From Acetobacter sp. UBA5411 (GTDB lineage: Bacteria; Pseudomonadota; Alphaproteobacteria; Acetobacterales; Acetobacteraceae), in assembly GCF_002409645.1 (NCBI RefSeq), contig NZ_DHNR01000036.1:1-23631 (forward strand): a stretch of 23,631 nt of DNA. The letters run 5' to 3'. A program made the translations under genes and the position numbers. Positions 7,653 to 15,819 of this stretch are shown piece by piece. Position 1 is the stretch's first letter; each line of letters starts with the position of its first letter. Below the pieces are notes generated by a model. It was not told where the DNA came from. It saw only the letters and a program-made list of their open reading frames with translations, and did not search any database.

Positions 7653-7695
7653 GTGAAACCGGCGTGACCGGTTGTCTGGGTCACGCCGGTTTCAC
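7653..7695 (-). terminator. Perfect 17-bp hairpin between SMP-30 gene and typA
   Basis: Arms at 7653-7669 and 7679-7695 are perfectly complementary over 17 bases with a 9-base loop. It is by far the strongest intergenic stem in the window. It lies 85 bp past the stop of the minus-strand SMP-30 gene and about 140 bp before typA. No T-run follows on the minus strand. Termination of the SMP-30 transcript is the simplest reading. Confidence 0.6.
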
Positions 7696-7779
7696 TGTGT
7701 TTTCGCTCCGGTTTCTTACCCGTAGAGAGGGTCGTTTTCCGCAGGTGGCCTTAGAACGGTCTGACTTCTGCAATATGCT

Positions 7780-8703
7780 TCAGCCGGGCAGCATCATGAG
7801 ACCCTGTGGCATGCCGGGCGTTTCGGTGCGCAGGCAGAACACAGCGCCGTTCAGTGGCTCTGCTTCAAGTTCGGCGGCTGACAGCCCTTTGCGCGCCGTG
7901 GTGATGAACACAGTCCGCAGATCGTCACCGCCGAAAGCCGCCTTGGTCACATTGCTGGCGGGAACGGGAATCGGTGCGAGGCGTGTCCCGTCCGGGGCAA
8001 AGCGTTCGAGCCTGTGACCACCCCAGACGCCGACCCATAATGTGCCGCTGCTGTCCATTGCCAGCCCGTCCGGCGCGCCATTGCTGACTTCAGCAAAAAC
8101 CCGCTGACCTGCGAGATCCCCGTTCGGTGTGACGTCAAAGGCATAGATCACGCCTTGTGCCGACTCGCAGTGATAGAGAGTCTGGCCATCTGGAGACATA
8201 ACGGGGCCGTTGCTGATCGTGTAGCCGCTATGATGCCGACGCAGGGCCACATCGCCTCCCTCCATGCTGTAGAGAGAGCCGATGGGCAGCTCTTCCTCGT
8301 CGTCCATCGTGCCGAACCAGAGCCGTCCTGACCCGTCCACATGAGCGTCGTTCAGGCGTGTGCGGGAGTGGTGTTGTTCAACAGGGATGAACGGATGGGT
8401 GCGGCCGGTTTCCGGGTCGAAAAGATACAGACCATCTTCCATACCGCAGATGAGCGCGCCGTCCTGTGTGGGCACAAGAAAGGTCGGACGACGCTGTACA
8501 TGCCAGGTTGAGCGCATGCCGTCGGAGGGGCGGTAGCGATGCAGGGCGCAACTGAGAATATCGACAAAATAGAAGGCGGATTCTGTTTCGCTCCAGATCG
8601 GCCCTTCGCCCAGTTTCGCCTTCAGATCCCAGACACTGACGACTTCGTTGAGGTGTGTTTCCGTAGCCTGAAAGATTCTGTCTACGGGAATGTGTGCGGT
8701 CAT
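7780..8703 (-). CDS. SMP-30/gluconolactonase family lactonase
   Basis: A six-bladed beta-propeller enzyme that probably opens sugar lactones such as glucono- or arabinono-lactone, a step that suits sugar-oxidising acetic acid bacteria. The ATG at 8703 is chosen because GGAGG sits seven bases upstream; the frame stays open to 8814 but the extra part does not resemble the family. That gives 307 residues, the normal length. The metal ligands are visible in family context: Glu in LGEGPIW, Asn in RTRLNDAHVD, Asn in ISNGPVMSPDG, and Asp in GAPDGLAMD. No signal peptide, so it is cytosolic. It is divergent from feoA. The exact substrate cannot be told from sequence; regucalcin-like and arabinolactonase activities remain possible. 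Confidence 0.9.
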   Translation of the reverse strand: MTAHIPVDRIFQATETHLNEVVSVWDLKAKLGEGPIWSETESAFYFVDILSCALHRYRPSDGMRSTWHVQRRPTFLVPTQDGALICGMEDGLYLFDPETGRTHPFIPVEQHHSRTRLNDAHVDGSGRLWFGTMDDEEELPIGSLYSMEGGDVALRRHHSGYTISNGPVMSPDGQTLYHCESAQGVIYAFDVTPNGDLAGQRVFAEVSNGAPDGLAMDSSGTLWVGVWGGHRLERFAPDGTRLAPIPVPASNVTKAAFGGDDLRTVFITTARKGLSAAELEAEPLNGAVFCLRTETPGMPQGLMMLPG

Positions 8704-8819
8704 CGGCATGCCTCCGGACTGGTAACGGGCGAAAGGAGGAAAAGTTGCCACGCAGCGATGCGTCGCCTGCCTACCTGTCTCCCATCCGCCTGACACCAAA
8801 GTGGACAGCGGCAAGAATA

Positions 8820-8838
8820 GGAAATAGGTATCATTCGC
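8820..8838 (+). promoter_or_regulatory. Candidate Fur box and promoter of feoA
   Basis: A 19-base stretch matches the Fur consensus at 11 or 12 of 19 positions depending on strand. It overlaps a good -10 element (TATCAT, 8829-8834), 36 bp before the feoA start. The placement fits iron repression of feoAB. The match is moderate and other alphaproteobacterial iron regulators are possible. Confidence 0.4.
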
Positions 8839-8873
8839 AACATCACAACAGCACTGGCTGACAGGATTTGTGC

Positions 8874-9113
8874 ATGCGCCTGGACGAGCTTCCGGCTGGA
8901 ATCGACGCCATTATCGATCATATCGACCATCGTGGGGCGGCGGACGCCGTCGCGCAGCGACTGGGGGAGCTTGGCTTCGTTCCGGGTGAGCCGCTGCGTA
9001 TTGTAGCCAGCGGGCCTTTTGGCGGCGATCCACTGGCTGTGAAGATCGGGTTCACGCGCTTTGCCCTCCGTCGGTCGGAAGCCTCCCGTATCATTCTGCG
9101 GGATGCTCCATAA
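8874..9113 (+). CDS. feoA: Ferrous iron transport protein A
   Basis: A 79-residue cytosolic SH3-like protein that works with FeoB in Fe(II) uptake. Start is ATG 8874, with ACAGGA upstream at a fitting distance; a TTG six bases earlier is less likely. The FeoA pattern is clear: QRLGELGFVPGEPLRIVASGPFGGDPLAVKIGFTRFALRRSEASRI. The stop is three bases before the feoB start, so translation is probably coupled. Confidence 0.92.
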   Translation: MRLDELPAGIDAIIDHIDHRGAADAVAQRLGELGFVPGEPLRIVASGPFGGDPLAVKIGFTRFALRRSEASRIILRDAP

Positions 9114-9116
9114 ATC

Positions 9117-10979
9117 ATGGATGCGCTGATCGAGACCCTGCCGCTCCGGGCGGCGCTAGTTGGTAACCCCAATTGCGGCAAGACCTCGCTGTTCAACCTG
9201 CTGACCGGCAGTCGGCAAAAAGTGGCAAATTATGCAGGCGTCACGGTTGAACGCAAGGAAGGGCGGTTTACAACTCCTGCGGGAAGACCGGTCCGACTGC
9301 TGGACCTGCCCGGTGCCTACAGTCTTGCCGCCACCAGCCCTGATGAAGCTGTTACCCGCGATGTCTGCGCCGGACGTTACAAGGGAGAGCCTGCGCCCGA
9401 ACTGCTGATCTGCGTTCTGGATGCGACCAATCTGCGGTTGCATCTGCGGTTCGCCCTGGAAGTCTGCGCTCTGGGGCGTCCGACGATCATCGTTCTCAAC
9501 ATGCTCGACGCCGCCCGAAAGGAAGGGCTGGAAATCGATCTGCCTCGGCTGTCCGCTGAACTGGGCGCGCCTGTCGTAGGCGTTGTGGCAGTCAGGAAAA
9601 ATGGCGCGGATGATCTTCTGGCCCTCCTGGATCATCCTCCGTTGCATCCACCGGCTCCTGCGGCGGCTGCTCAGGGGGAGATCCATGCGGCTGTGCGGCG
9701 ACTTCTCACGGAATGCACATCCCGCCCCGCCGTTGCCTCCGAGGCGCTGGAAGACCGGCTTGATCGCTGGATTCTTCATCCCGTCTGGGGGCTGGTGATT
9801 CTGCTGGCCCTGATGTTTGTCATGTTTCAGGCGGTCTTTTCATGGGCGCAGCCGGTCATGGATGCGGTGGACGCCAGTGTTTCCAGCTTTGGCGAAATGA
9901 TCCGCCAGCTTCTGCCGGACGGGCTGATCCGCAGTCTGCTGGTGGATGGGATCATCGCCGGGGCCGGCACCGTGGTCGTCTTCCTGCCGCAGATCCTGAT
10001 CCTGTTCCTCTGGATCCTGATTCTGGAAGAGTCCGGCTATCTGCCGCGCGCCGCGTTCCTGCTGGACCGGATCATGGCGTCCGCCGGTCTGTCCGGGCGC
10101 TCCTTCATCCCGCTGCTGTCCAGCTTCGCCTGCGCCGTTCCGGGCATCATGGCGACGCGCACCATCCAGAATCCACGCGACCGGCTTGTCACCATCCTGC
10201 TGGCACCGCTTATGACCTGTTCGGCCCGTCTGCCGGTCTATGCCCTGCTGATCGCGGCCTTCATCCCCCGGCGTTCCATTGGTGGTGTAGTCAATCAGCA
10301 GGGGCTGGTGCTGTTTGCGCTCTATATGGTGGCGATCCTCAGCGCGCTGGGTGTGGCGTGGGTCATGAAACGGGGTGGTGCTCAGGAAGAGCATCCGCTG
10401 CTCATGGAGTTGCCCGCCTATCGTTGGCCGAGCCTGCGCAATGTGGCGTTGGGACTCTGGCAGCGGGCCGTCATCTTCCTCTCACGCGTCGGTAGCATCA
10501 TCGTCACGCTCAGTGTGCTGCTCTGGGCGTTGTCGAGCTTTCCTGCGCCGCCAGAGGGCGCAACCGGCCCGGCCATTGATTACAGTCTGGCGGGCTGGAT
10601 CGGGCACCTCATGCTGCCAGTCTTTGCGCCTCTAGGCTTCACTTGGCAGATCTGCGTGGCGCTGATCCCCGGGCTGGCGGCACGCGAAGTGGCGGTGAGT
10701 GCGTTGGCGACGGTCTATGCCGTCGGCGGTGTGGACAATGACGCCGCTTCGCAACTGATCCCGATCCTGTCGCAGCAATGGAGTCTTGCGACGGGCCTGT
10801 CACTGCTGGCATGGTATGTCTACGCGCCGCAGTGTTTCTCGACTCTGGCCGTCATCCGGCGTGAGACAGGCGGCTGGAAGGTCGTCTTTCAGACGGCTGG
10901 TTATCTGTTCGGTTTGGCCTATCTGGCGGCATTTCTCACATGGAGATTTGCGCTGGCGATGGGATGGGGGCCGTCATGA
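9117..10979 (+). CDS. feoB: Ferrous iron transporter B
   Basis: A 620-residue inner-membrane Fe(II) permease with an N-terminal G domain. G1 is GNPNCGKTS (17-25), switch I lies at NYAGVTVE (39-46), G3 is DLPG (64-67) and G4 is NMLD near 130. The two Gate regions follow: FIPLLSSFACAVPGIMATR with the conserved Cys, and IPGLAAREVAVSALATVYAV. About eight membrane helices are visible. It is shorter than the E. coli protein (about 770 residues); the reduced spacer after the G domain and short C-terminus fit alphaproteobacterial forms. It starts three bases after feoA and its TGA overlaps the ATG of the following small gene, so the three form one operon. Confidence 0.97.
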   Translation: MDALIETLPLRAALVGNPNCGKTSLFNLLTGSRQKVANYAGVTVERKEGRFTTPAGRPVRLLDLPGAYSLAATSPDEAVTRDVCAGRYKGEPAPELLICVLDATNLRLHLRFALEVCALGRPTIIVLNMLDAARKEGLEIDLPRLSAELGAPVVGVVAVRKNGADDLLALLDHPPLHPPAPAAAAQGEIHAAVRRLLTECTSRPAVASEALEDRLDRWILHPVWGLVILLALMFVMFQAVFSWAQPVMDAVDASVSSFGEMIRQLLPDGLIRSLLVDGIIAGAGTVVVFLPQILILFLWILILEESGYLPRAAFLLDRIMASAGLSGRSFIPLLSSFACAVPGIMATRTIQNPRDRLVTILLAPLMTCSARLPVYALLIAAFIPRRSIGGVVNQQGLVLFALYMVAILSALGVAWVMKRGGAQEEHPLLMELPAYRWPSLRNVALGLWQRAVIFLSRVGSIIVTLSVLLWALSSFPAPPEGATGPAIDYSLAGWIGHLMLPVFAPLGFTWQICVALIPGLAAREVAVSALATVYAVGGVDNDAASQLIPILSQQWSLATGLSLLAWYVYAPQCFSTLAVIRRETGGWKVVFQTAGYLFGLAYLAAFLTWRFALAMGWGPS

Positions 10980-11209
10980 TTGAAAGCCTGATTGTTGGAT
11001 TGCTGGTTCTGGTCTGCGCCCTTTACTGGCTCGGACGCCTTGCACCTTCCGTGACGCAGAAACTGTGGAAAAGCACGGGATCAGTCCTGCGCACAGTCCA
11101 TGCGCCTTCAGCCCTGCAAACGGCTGTGGCTGGACGAGCCAACGCGGGTTCACGCGGTGGATGTGGGGGATGCAAGGGGTGTGACAGTAAGGGCGGTGGC
11201 TGCCACTGA
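10976..11209 (+). CDS. Small Cys-rich membrane protein of the feo operon
   Basis: A 77-residue protein whose ATG overlaps the feoB stop (ATGA, 10976-10979). One N-terminal membrane helix (about residues 3-21) is followed by a soluble part and a tail with four Cys in a Gly-rich setting (CGGCKGC...CH). This agrees with the FeoB-associated Cys-rich membrane proteins or DUF6587-type proteins found behind feoB. The Cys cluster may bind iron or an Fe-S cluster and take the place of FeoC; this is inference. The context makes a role in Fe(II) transport likely. Confidence 0.8.
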   Translation: MIESLIVGLLVLVCALYWLGRLAPSVTQKLWKSTGSVLRTVHAPSALQTAVAGRANAGSRGGCGGCKGCDSKGGGCH

Positions 11210-11230
11210 CGGAAGATGAAAAATCGGGAT

Positions 11231-11275
11231 CAAAGGGACTGCGTTCCTTTGCGGGGTTCGGGGCAAAGCCCTGAA
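11231..11275. terminator. Double hairpin between feo operon and yqgE
   Basis: Two stems lie in the 72-bp gap between convergent genes. 11231-11251 pairs CAAAGG with CCTTTG. 11257-11275 pairs TTCGGGGC with GCCCTGAA (one G-U) around AAA. They probably act as a shared bidirectional terminator. The GGGGTTCGGGGCAAAGCCC wording resembles intergenic repeats known to me from acetic acid bacteria. Confidence 0.45.
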
Positions 11276-11281
11276 GAGCGT

Positions 11282-11884
11282 TCACGCACTCCCGGTGAAG
11301 GACGCCAGCCGTAGCGGGTCGATATTGATCGCCGCCAGAGCCTTGCGCCACTTCGCCGCGTGATCCGCCCCGAACACAATCTCCCTTGAAGCCGGGGCCA
11401 CCAGCCACGCCGAGTGACGGGCGATTTCCTCTTCCAGCTGTCCGGCTTCCCAGCCTGCATGGCCAAGCGCCAGCAGCGCATCGCGGGGACCGTCTCCGGC
11501 CGCAATGTCCTTGAGCACTTCAAGATTGGCGCTGAGGGAAATATCGTTGTTGACGGTCAGAGTGCCGTCGCCGTCCCAGTCGGTGGAATGAAGCACCAGT
11601 CCGCGACCCGCCTCAACGGGACCTCCCGCGCACAGGCCGATGCGACGACGCGGCGGGGTCGGGGCGATGTCGAGTTGCAGCAGCAGATCATCAAAACCCG
11701 GCTGTGAGATGCGACGGTTGACGACAATGCCCATTGCACCGCCGTCCGCCGAGTGCGCGCACAGATAGATCACGCTCCGATCGAACTCGGATTCCGCAAG
11801 GGACGGCATGGCGATGAGAAGCTGGCCTGCGAGTGACTCTTCGGCGCCGCAGGGTGCGACCGTATCAGACTGTAAAAACTGCAT
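11282..11884 (-). CDS. yqgE: YqgE/AlgH family protein (UPF0301)
   Basis: A protein of about 200 residues with the hallmark YqgE pattern: SLAGQLLIAMPSL, FDRSVIYLCAHSADGGAMGIVVNRR, the GGPVEAGRGLVLHS segment, and ALGHAGWEAGQLEEEI near the C-terminus. Its biochemical role is unsettled; AlgH was implicated in alginate regulation in Pseudomonas. The ATG at 11884 is used; a TTG at 11935 inside a duplicated sequence would add 17 residues without family similarity. It is divergent from ydfG, and the feo operon converges on it. Confidence 0.9.
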   Translation of the reverse strand: MQFLQSDTVAPCGAEESLAGQLLIAMPSLAESEFDRSVIYLCAHSADGGAMGIVVNRRISQPGFDDLLLQLDIAPTPPRRRIGLCAGGPVEAGRGLVLHSTDWDGDGTLTVNNDISLSANLEVLKDIAAGDGPRDALLALGHAGWEAGQLEEEIARHSAWLVAPASREIVFGADHAAKWRKALAAINIDPLRLASFTGSA

Positions 11885-11905
11885 GCTCCAGATATGGTGC
11901 GACGG

Positions 11906-11935
11906 GAGCCATTTGACAACCGAGCCATTTGACAA
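11906..11935. repeat. 16-bp-period tandem duplication with -35 elements
   Basis: The 14-mer GAGCCATTTGACAA occurs at 11906-11919 and again at 11922-11935. Each copy carries TTGACA on the plus strand and TTGTCA on the minus strand. The duplication sits between the divergent yqgE and ydfG genes. It may mark a duplicated -35 region or a pair of regulator sites on the same face of the helix. Confidence 0.55.
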
Positions 11936-11958
11936 GCTGGCGGCAGAAGGGGGCTAAT
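11929..11958 (+). promoter_or_regulatory. Promoter of the ydfG-ppk2-adh cluster
   Basis: A perfect TTGACA (11929-11934) is followed after 18 bp by GCTAAT (11953-11958), 34 bp before the ydfG start, which has AAGGA upstream. It is a good sigma-70-type match. The TTGACA is the second copy of the duplicated element. Confidence 0.45.
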
Positions 11959-11991
11959 GCGCCCCACCCAGAAGAGAGAAGGAACTGAACG

Positions 11992-12747
11992 ATGACGGAC
12001 ACGGTTCTTGTGACAGGAGCGACAGCAGGGTTCGGTCGGGCCATCAGCGAACGGCTCGTAAAGGATGGCTACCGGGTGATCGGCACCGGTCGTCGCGCCG
12101 AAAGACTCGACGCGTTGCAGGCTTCTCTCGGCGACGCCTTTCTCCCTCTGGCGCTGGACATGCTGGACAAGGATTCGCTGCGGGGCCTGCCCACCGAACT
12201 GCCGGAGGGCTGGCGTGAGGTCGATGTGCTGATCAACAACGCTGGTCTGGCGCTTGGCATGGACCCGGCGCAGACGACGAATATCGACGACTGGGAGCGC
12301 ATGATCGGGACGAATGTCTCGGGCATGGTCGAGATCACCCGTGCGCTGCTGCCCGGCATGGTCGAGCGCAACCATGGTCACGTCGTGTCCATCGGCAGCA
12401 CAGCGGGGACGTATCCCTACAAGGGCGGAAACGTCTATGGCGCGAGCAAGGCATTTGTCTCGCAGTTCATGAGAAACCTGCGAACCGATCTGCTTGGCAC
12501 CCGTGTGCGCGCCACCAATCTGGAGCCCGGCCTCTGTGGGGGCAGTGAGTTCAGCAATGTGCGTCTGGGTGATGATGCGAAGGCCGCAGAAGTCTATCGC
12601 GGCACGAAACCTCTTCTGCCCGAGGATATTGCCGAGACCGTTGCGTGGGTTCTGGGGCTGCCGGAGCATGTGAACATCAACCGTATCGAGATGATGCCGG
12701 TCTGTCAGGCGTCAGGTGGTCTGTCGGTCGTCCGGGATCTGGACTGA
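11992..12747 (+). CDS. ydfG: YdfG-like short-chain dehydrogenase
   Basis: A 251-residue NADP-dependent classical SDR. Visible are TGATAGFG (8-15) with the cofactor-selecting GRR after the second strand, NNAG (82-85), the catalytic S136, and Y149/K153 of YGASK. The EPGLCGGSEFSNVR segment is diagnostic of the YdfG group. YdfG enzymes oxidise L-allo-threonine and 3-hydroxy acids and reduce malonic semialdehyde. Start ATG 11992 has an AAGGA site. It is the first gene of a plus-strand cluster with ppk2 and an alcohol dehydrogenase, and lies 16 bp before ppk2. Confidence 0.9.
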   Translation: MTDTVLVTGATAGFGRAISERLVKDGYRVIGTGRRAERLDALQASLGDAFLPLALDMLDKDSLRGLPTELPEGWREVDVLINNAGLALGMDPAQTTNIDDWERMIGTNVSGMVEITRALLPGMVERNHGHVVSIGSTAGTYPYKGGNVYGASKAFVSQFMRNLRTDLLGTRVRATNLEPGLCGGSEFSNVRLGDDAKAAEVYRGTKPLLPEDIAETVAWVLGLPEHVNINRIEMMPVCQASGGLSVVRDLD

Positions 12748-12763
12748 AAAAGGACATATCGCG

Positions 12764-13684
12764 ATGACGACGACTGCTCCCGAAAGTAAATTTACTCTGG
12801 AAGATCTTTCCATCCTGACCACGCGTTATCGCGTCGATCCATCAAAACCATTTCGTCTGAAGGATTACGATCCTACCGATGACGCCGGACTGGGGCTGAC
12901 CAAGCCGGAGGGCAAGGCGCTGCTGAAACAGGCGAAGAAGCGTCTCTCTGATCTTCAGGAACTGCTTTACGCCAACAGCGCTTCTTCCATGCTGATCGTG
13001 CTGCAGGGCATGGATGCCGCTGGCAAGGATGGCACCATCAAGCATGTGATGTCGGGTGTGAATCCGGCGGGTGTGTCGGTCGCGTCCTTCAAACAGCCTG
13101 GGCCACAGGAACTTCTGCATGGCTTCCTCTGGCGGATCCATATTCTGGCGCCGTCTTCCGGACGTATCGTGATCTTCAACCGCAGCCAGTATGAAGATGT
13201 GTTCGTGACGCGCGTTCATCCTGAGCTTCTGGAGCGTGAGCATCTGCCCGGTGAGGTCGGCACGCCTGCCTTCTGGCAGGGGCGTTTTGACGATATCCGG
13301 CACTTCGAACACTATCTGTCGCGGCAGGGCACTGTTGTTCTGAAATTCTTTCTCAATATCTCAAAGGATGAGCAGAGAAAGCGTCTTCTCAGCCGTCTGG
13401 ACGTCAAGGACAAAAGGTGGAAATTCTCTTCGTCCGACGTCAGGGAGCGACAGTTCTGGGATCAGTACCAGAACGCCTATGAGGAAGCGATCACCCATAC
13501 CGCACGCGATTACGCGCCCTGGTTTGTGATCCCGGCCAATCATAAATGGTATGCCCGTCTGGCGATCATAGAAACCATTATCGGCGCACTGGAAGATCTG
13601 AAGCAGAAGCCTCCGGTGATTGAACCGGGCCTTATGAAAAGCCTTGACGCCTACAAGGATGAACTCAGCAAAGAGGCTGGCTGA
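12764..13684 (+). CDS. ppk2: Polyphosphate kinase 2 family enzyme
   Basis: A 306-residue polyphosphate:nucleotide phosphotransferase that moves phosphate between polyphosphate and AMP, ADP or other nucleotides. Start ATG 12764 has AAGGA nine bases upstream. The Walker A motif GMDAAGKDG (82-90) and the Walker B/lid part GRIVIFNRSQYEDVFVTRVHP (133-153) are clear, as is HVMSGVNPAGVSVASFK after Walker A. The pattern is closest to the single-domain class often called PPK2 class III or 'PPK2_rel_1'. Length is typical. It lies 16 bp after ydfG and 30 bp before an alcohol dehydrogenase. The joint purpose is unclear; energy supply under starvation is an inference. Confidence 0.93.
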   Translation: MTTTAPESKFTLEDLSILTTRYRVDPSKPFRLKDYDPTDDAGLGLTKPEGKALLKQAKKRLSDLQELLYANSASSMLIVLQGMDAAGKDGTIKHVMSGVNPAGVSVASFKQPGPQELLHGFLWRIHILAPSSGRIVIFNRSQYEDVFVTRVHPELLEREHLPGEVGTPAFWQGRFDDIRHFEHYLSRQGTVVLKFFLNISKDEQRKRLLSRLDVKDKRWKFSSSDVRERQFWDQYQNAYEEAITHTARDYAPWFVIPANHKWYARLAIIETIIGALEDLKQKPPVIEPGLMKSLDAYKDELSKEAG

Positions 13685-13714
13685 ATTCATCCTTGCCAAC
13701 CCGTAGGTGATCCC

Positions 13715-14752
13715 ATGTCTCCTTCATCCATGACGATGAAAGCTGTACAGCTTGTCTCTCCGGACCGGCCCTTCGTCTTGCGGGCTGTCTCAATCCCTGA
13801 GCCGGAAGCAGGGGAAGTCCGTGTGAGAATTGCTGCCTGTGGCGTGTGCCGCACGGATCTGCATATTCAGGATGGATTGCTGGATCTCGGTAAAAGGGAT
13901 TTTACGGTCGGGCATGAAATGGCCGGCACGGTCGATGTCTGCGGTGCAGGCGTGGACCAGACGTGGGAAGGCCGCAAAGTCGTTGTGTATTACTATGTCG
14001 GTTGTGGCAGATGTCGTTATTGTCGAGTAGGTGACGATCATCTGTGTCCGCAACCAAAGGCCCAACCGGGTTTCTCAAGTGATGGCGGTTATGCCGAATA
14101 CATTACTGTTCCCGTGAAAAACTGCGTGCCTGTGCCGGAGCATGTCGATCTCGCCGAGGCAGCGACCATGGGGTGTGCGGGCTCCACGGCAGTGCATGCG
14201 GGACGTATGGCGGCCATCCATCCGGGGGACTGGATGGTTATCAATGGAACTGGCGGTGTAGGGCTCGCTCTTTTGCAATATGCCCGTCAGGCGGGAGGCC
14301 GGGTCATTGCTGTCGGACGCGGCGGCGCACGAGCGCAGATTGCACTGGAGATGGGAGCGGAACATATCATTGATGTGCTGGAAACGCCTGATGTAGCAAG
14401 CCGTGTGCGGGAATTGACCGGCGAGGGCGCTGATGTTGTTTTCGAATTGCTCGGCACGCAGGCGGCGATGAGCAGCGCTCTTAATATGCTGCGTCGTCGT
14501 GGACGAATGGTGATGCTTGGTTACACGACTGACGCTTTTCAGTTTCATCCCATCGATTTCATTGTGCGGGAAATCACGCTGCTTGGGTCGGTGGGTTCGA
14601 CCCTTGATGATCTTTATGAGGCGATTGAACTGCTGGCCCGCGGCGTCATGCGTTCTCCCATCTCGGAAGTTCTACCTCTGGAATCCTTCGATACTGCCCT
14701 GATGAAAACACGACAGGGAGGGCTGGATGGGAGAATTGTTCTGTCTCCCTGA
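13715..14752 (+). CDS. Zinc-dependent alcohol dehydrogenase (MDR family)
   Basis: A 345-residue medium-chain dehydrogenase with both zinc sites. Catalytic ligands are C45 (GVCRTDLH), H67 (GHE) and C153; structural ligands are C97, C100, C103 and C111. The cofactor motif is GTGGVG (177-182). It resembles NAD(P)-dependent bacterial alcohol dehydrogenases such as AdhP/AdhA types that oxidise primary or long-chain alcohols. The ATG at 13715 has AGGTGA before it; an ATG 15 bp later is possible. It ends a plus-strand cluster with ydfG and ppk2 and converges with the lipid-kinase gene 32 bp away. Substrate unknown. Confidence 0.92.
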   Translation: MSPSSMTMKAVQLVSPDRPFVLRAVSIPEPEAGEVRVRIAACGVCRTDLHIQDGLLDLGKRDFTVGHEMAGTVDVCGAGVDQTWEGRKVVVYYYVGCGRCRYCRVGDDHLCPQPKAQPGFSSDGGYAEYITVPVKNCVPVPEHVDLAEAATMGCAGSTAVHAGRMAAIHPGDWMVINGTGGVGLALLQYARQAGGRVIAVGRGGARAQIALEMGAEHIIDVLETPDVASRVRELTGEGADVVFELLGTQAAMSSALNMLRRRGRMVMLGYTTDAFQFHPIDFIVREITLLGSVGSTLDDLYEAIELLARGVMRSPISEVLPLESFDTALMKTRQGGLDGRIVLSP

Positions 14753-14784
14753 AAAGCCTCGCAAACAACGCAGACTATCAATCT

Positions 14785-15657
14785 TTATCCACCCGCCGCC
14801 AGCACCACCGGTCCTGCCGCATCCATAATCTCGAACGGCAGTATGCCTGCCGGATCTCCATCCGCCTGCACGGGTAATCCTTCCGGTGTCGTGATTTCTA
14901 TGTGAGAGGCGCGCACAGTCTGCACGCCGGGCAGACTGCCCATCTTGCCCTGCGGCAGAGAAATTCCCGCCATCAGGGCGGAAGAAACACCACCATGTTC
15001 AAAAAGCGTGACGGAAAAACCGGGTTCACCGGGCAGGGCGTCCGATGACAGCAGGTAAGGGCCGCCATAAAGACGACCCTTGCTCACAATCACACTGGCT
15101 GCATGATATTCCTTGCCATCGGCCCGAACGCAGAGCGAGGGAAACTGGTAACGCGGCAGTTCCCGCACTGTCTGGAGCACATAAGCGCCCCGACCCAGCA
15201 GGCGCTTTGTGCCAAGGTCGATATGATGCACGACATGCGCATCGAAGCCAGCGCCAACCATCTGCACAAACAGTCTTGAATGATCAGATGATTTCAGGAT
15301 TCCTGGCCAGAGAGGTGTCCCGCCATCCGAGCCGAGCACGGCCGCCAGTGCTTTCGGTGCGAAAGGCAGATTGAATTCGTGAGCAAGGACATTCGCCGTG
15401 CCAAGAGGGATGATCCCGAGGCGCGTGTCAGAGTGCATCATGCCAGCGACGACTTCTGCAATCGTGCCGTCCCCTCCGGCCGCGACCACCATATCCGCGC
15501 CCTGACGAACCGCCGTGCGGGCCAGCTCCGTGGCATGGCCCGCATATTGCGTTTCAAGAATCTTCAGGGGAATACCGTGACTGGCGAGGCAATCGAGCAC
15601 GTTCCACAACCGGCCGGTATTCCTGCGGCCTGCGGTGGGGTTGTGGATGACATACAT
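14785..15657 (-). CDS. Diacylglycerol kinase family lipid kinase
   Basis: About 290 residues with the DAGK catalytic domain: NPTAGRR at the N-terminus, GGDGTIAEVVAG with the nucleotide-binding GGDGT, and PLGTANVLAHEF. The C-terminal lobe contains GAGFDAHVVHHID and YGGPYLLSSDA. Members phosphorylate diacylglycerol, ceramide-like lipids or related substrates at the membrane. The ATG at 15657 gives the usual MYVIHNP start; a TTG at 15693 is an alternative. Divergent from the LpxH-like gene, so lipid and envelope functions cluster here. Confidence 0.88.
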   Translation of the reverse strand: MYVIHNPTAGRRNTGRLWNVLDCLASHGIPLKILETQYAGHATELARTAVRQGADMVVAAGGDGTIAEVVAGMMHSDTRLGIIPLGTANVLAHEFNLPFAPKALAAVLGSDGGTPLWPGILKSSDHSRLFVQMVGAGFDAHVVHHIDLGTKRLLGRGAYVLQTVRELPRYQFPSLCVRADGKEYHAASVIVSKGRLYGGPYLLSSDALPGEPGFSVTLFEHGGVSSALMAGISLPQGKMGSLPGVQTVRASHIEITTPEGLPVQADGDPAGILPFEIMDAAGPVVLAAGG

Positions 15658-15819
15658 GCGGTCGGTCTTTCCTGGCGTGCGGTGAACTTTCAATTTCGCC
15701 TGATCAACGCAGGAGCACCATGATCCGACACCGTGGTTTTCCAGAAATCATGGAACTGTCATGTAGCCGCTGACGGGGATGCTCTACACGAAGGCAGACC
15801 TCCTGCGGGACGGAGCGCC

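Noticed and set aside
8704..8814. Longer start for the SMP-30 gene
   Set aside because: The extension lacks family similarity and the GGAGG site points to the ATG at 8703.
9840..10394. Long antisense frame inside feoB
   Set aside because: A codon-bias shadow of a G+C-rich gene, rich in Gln, Asp and Arg, with no homology signal.
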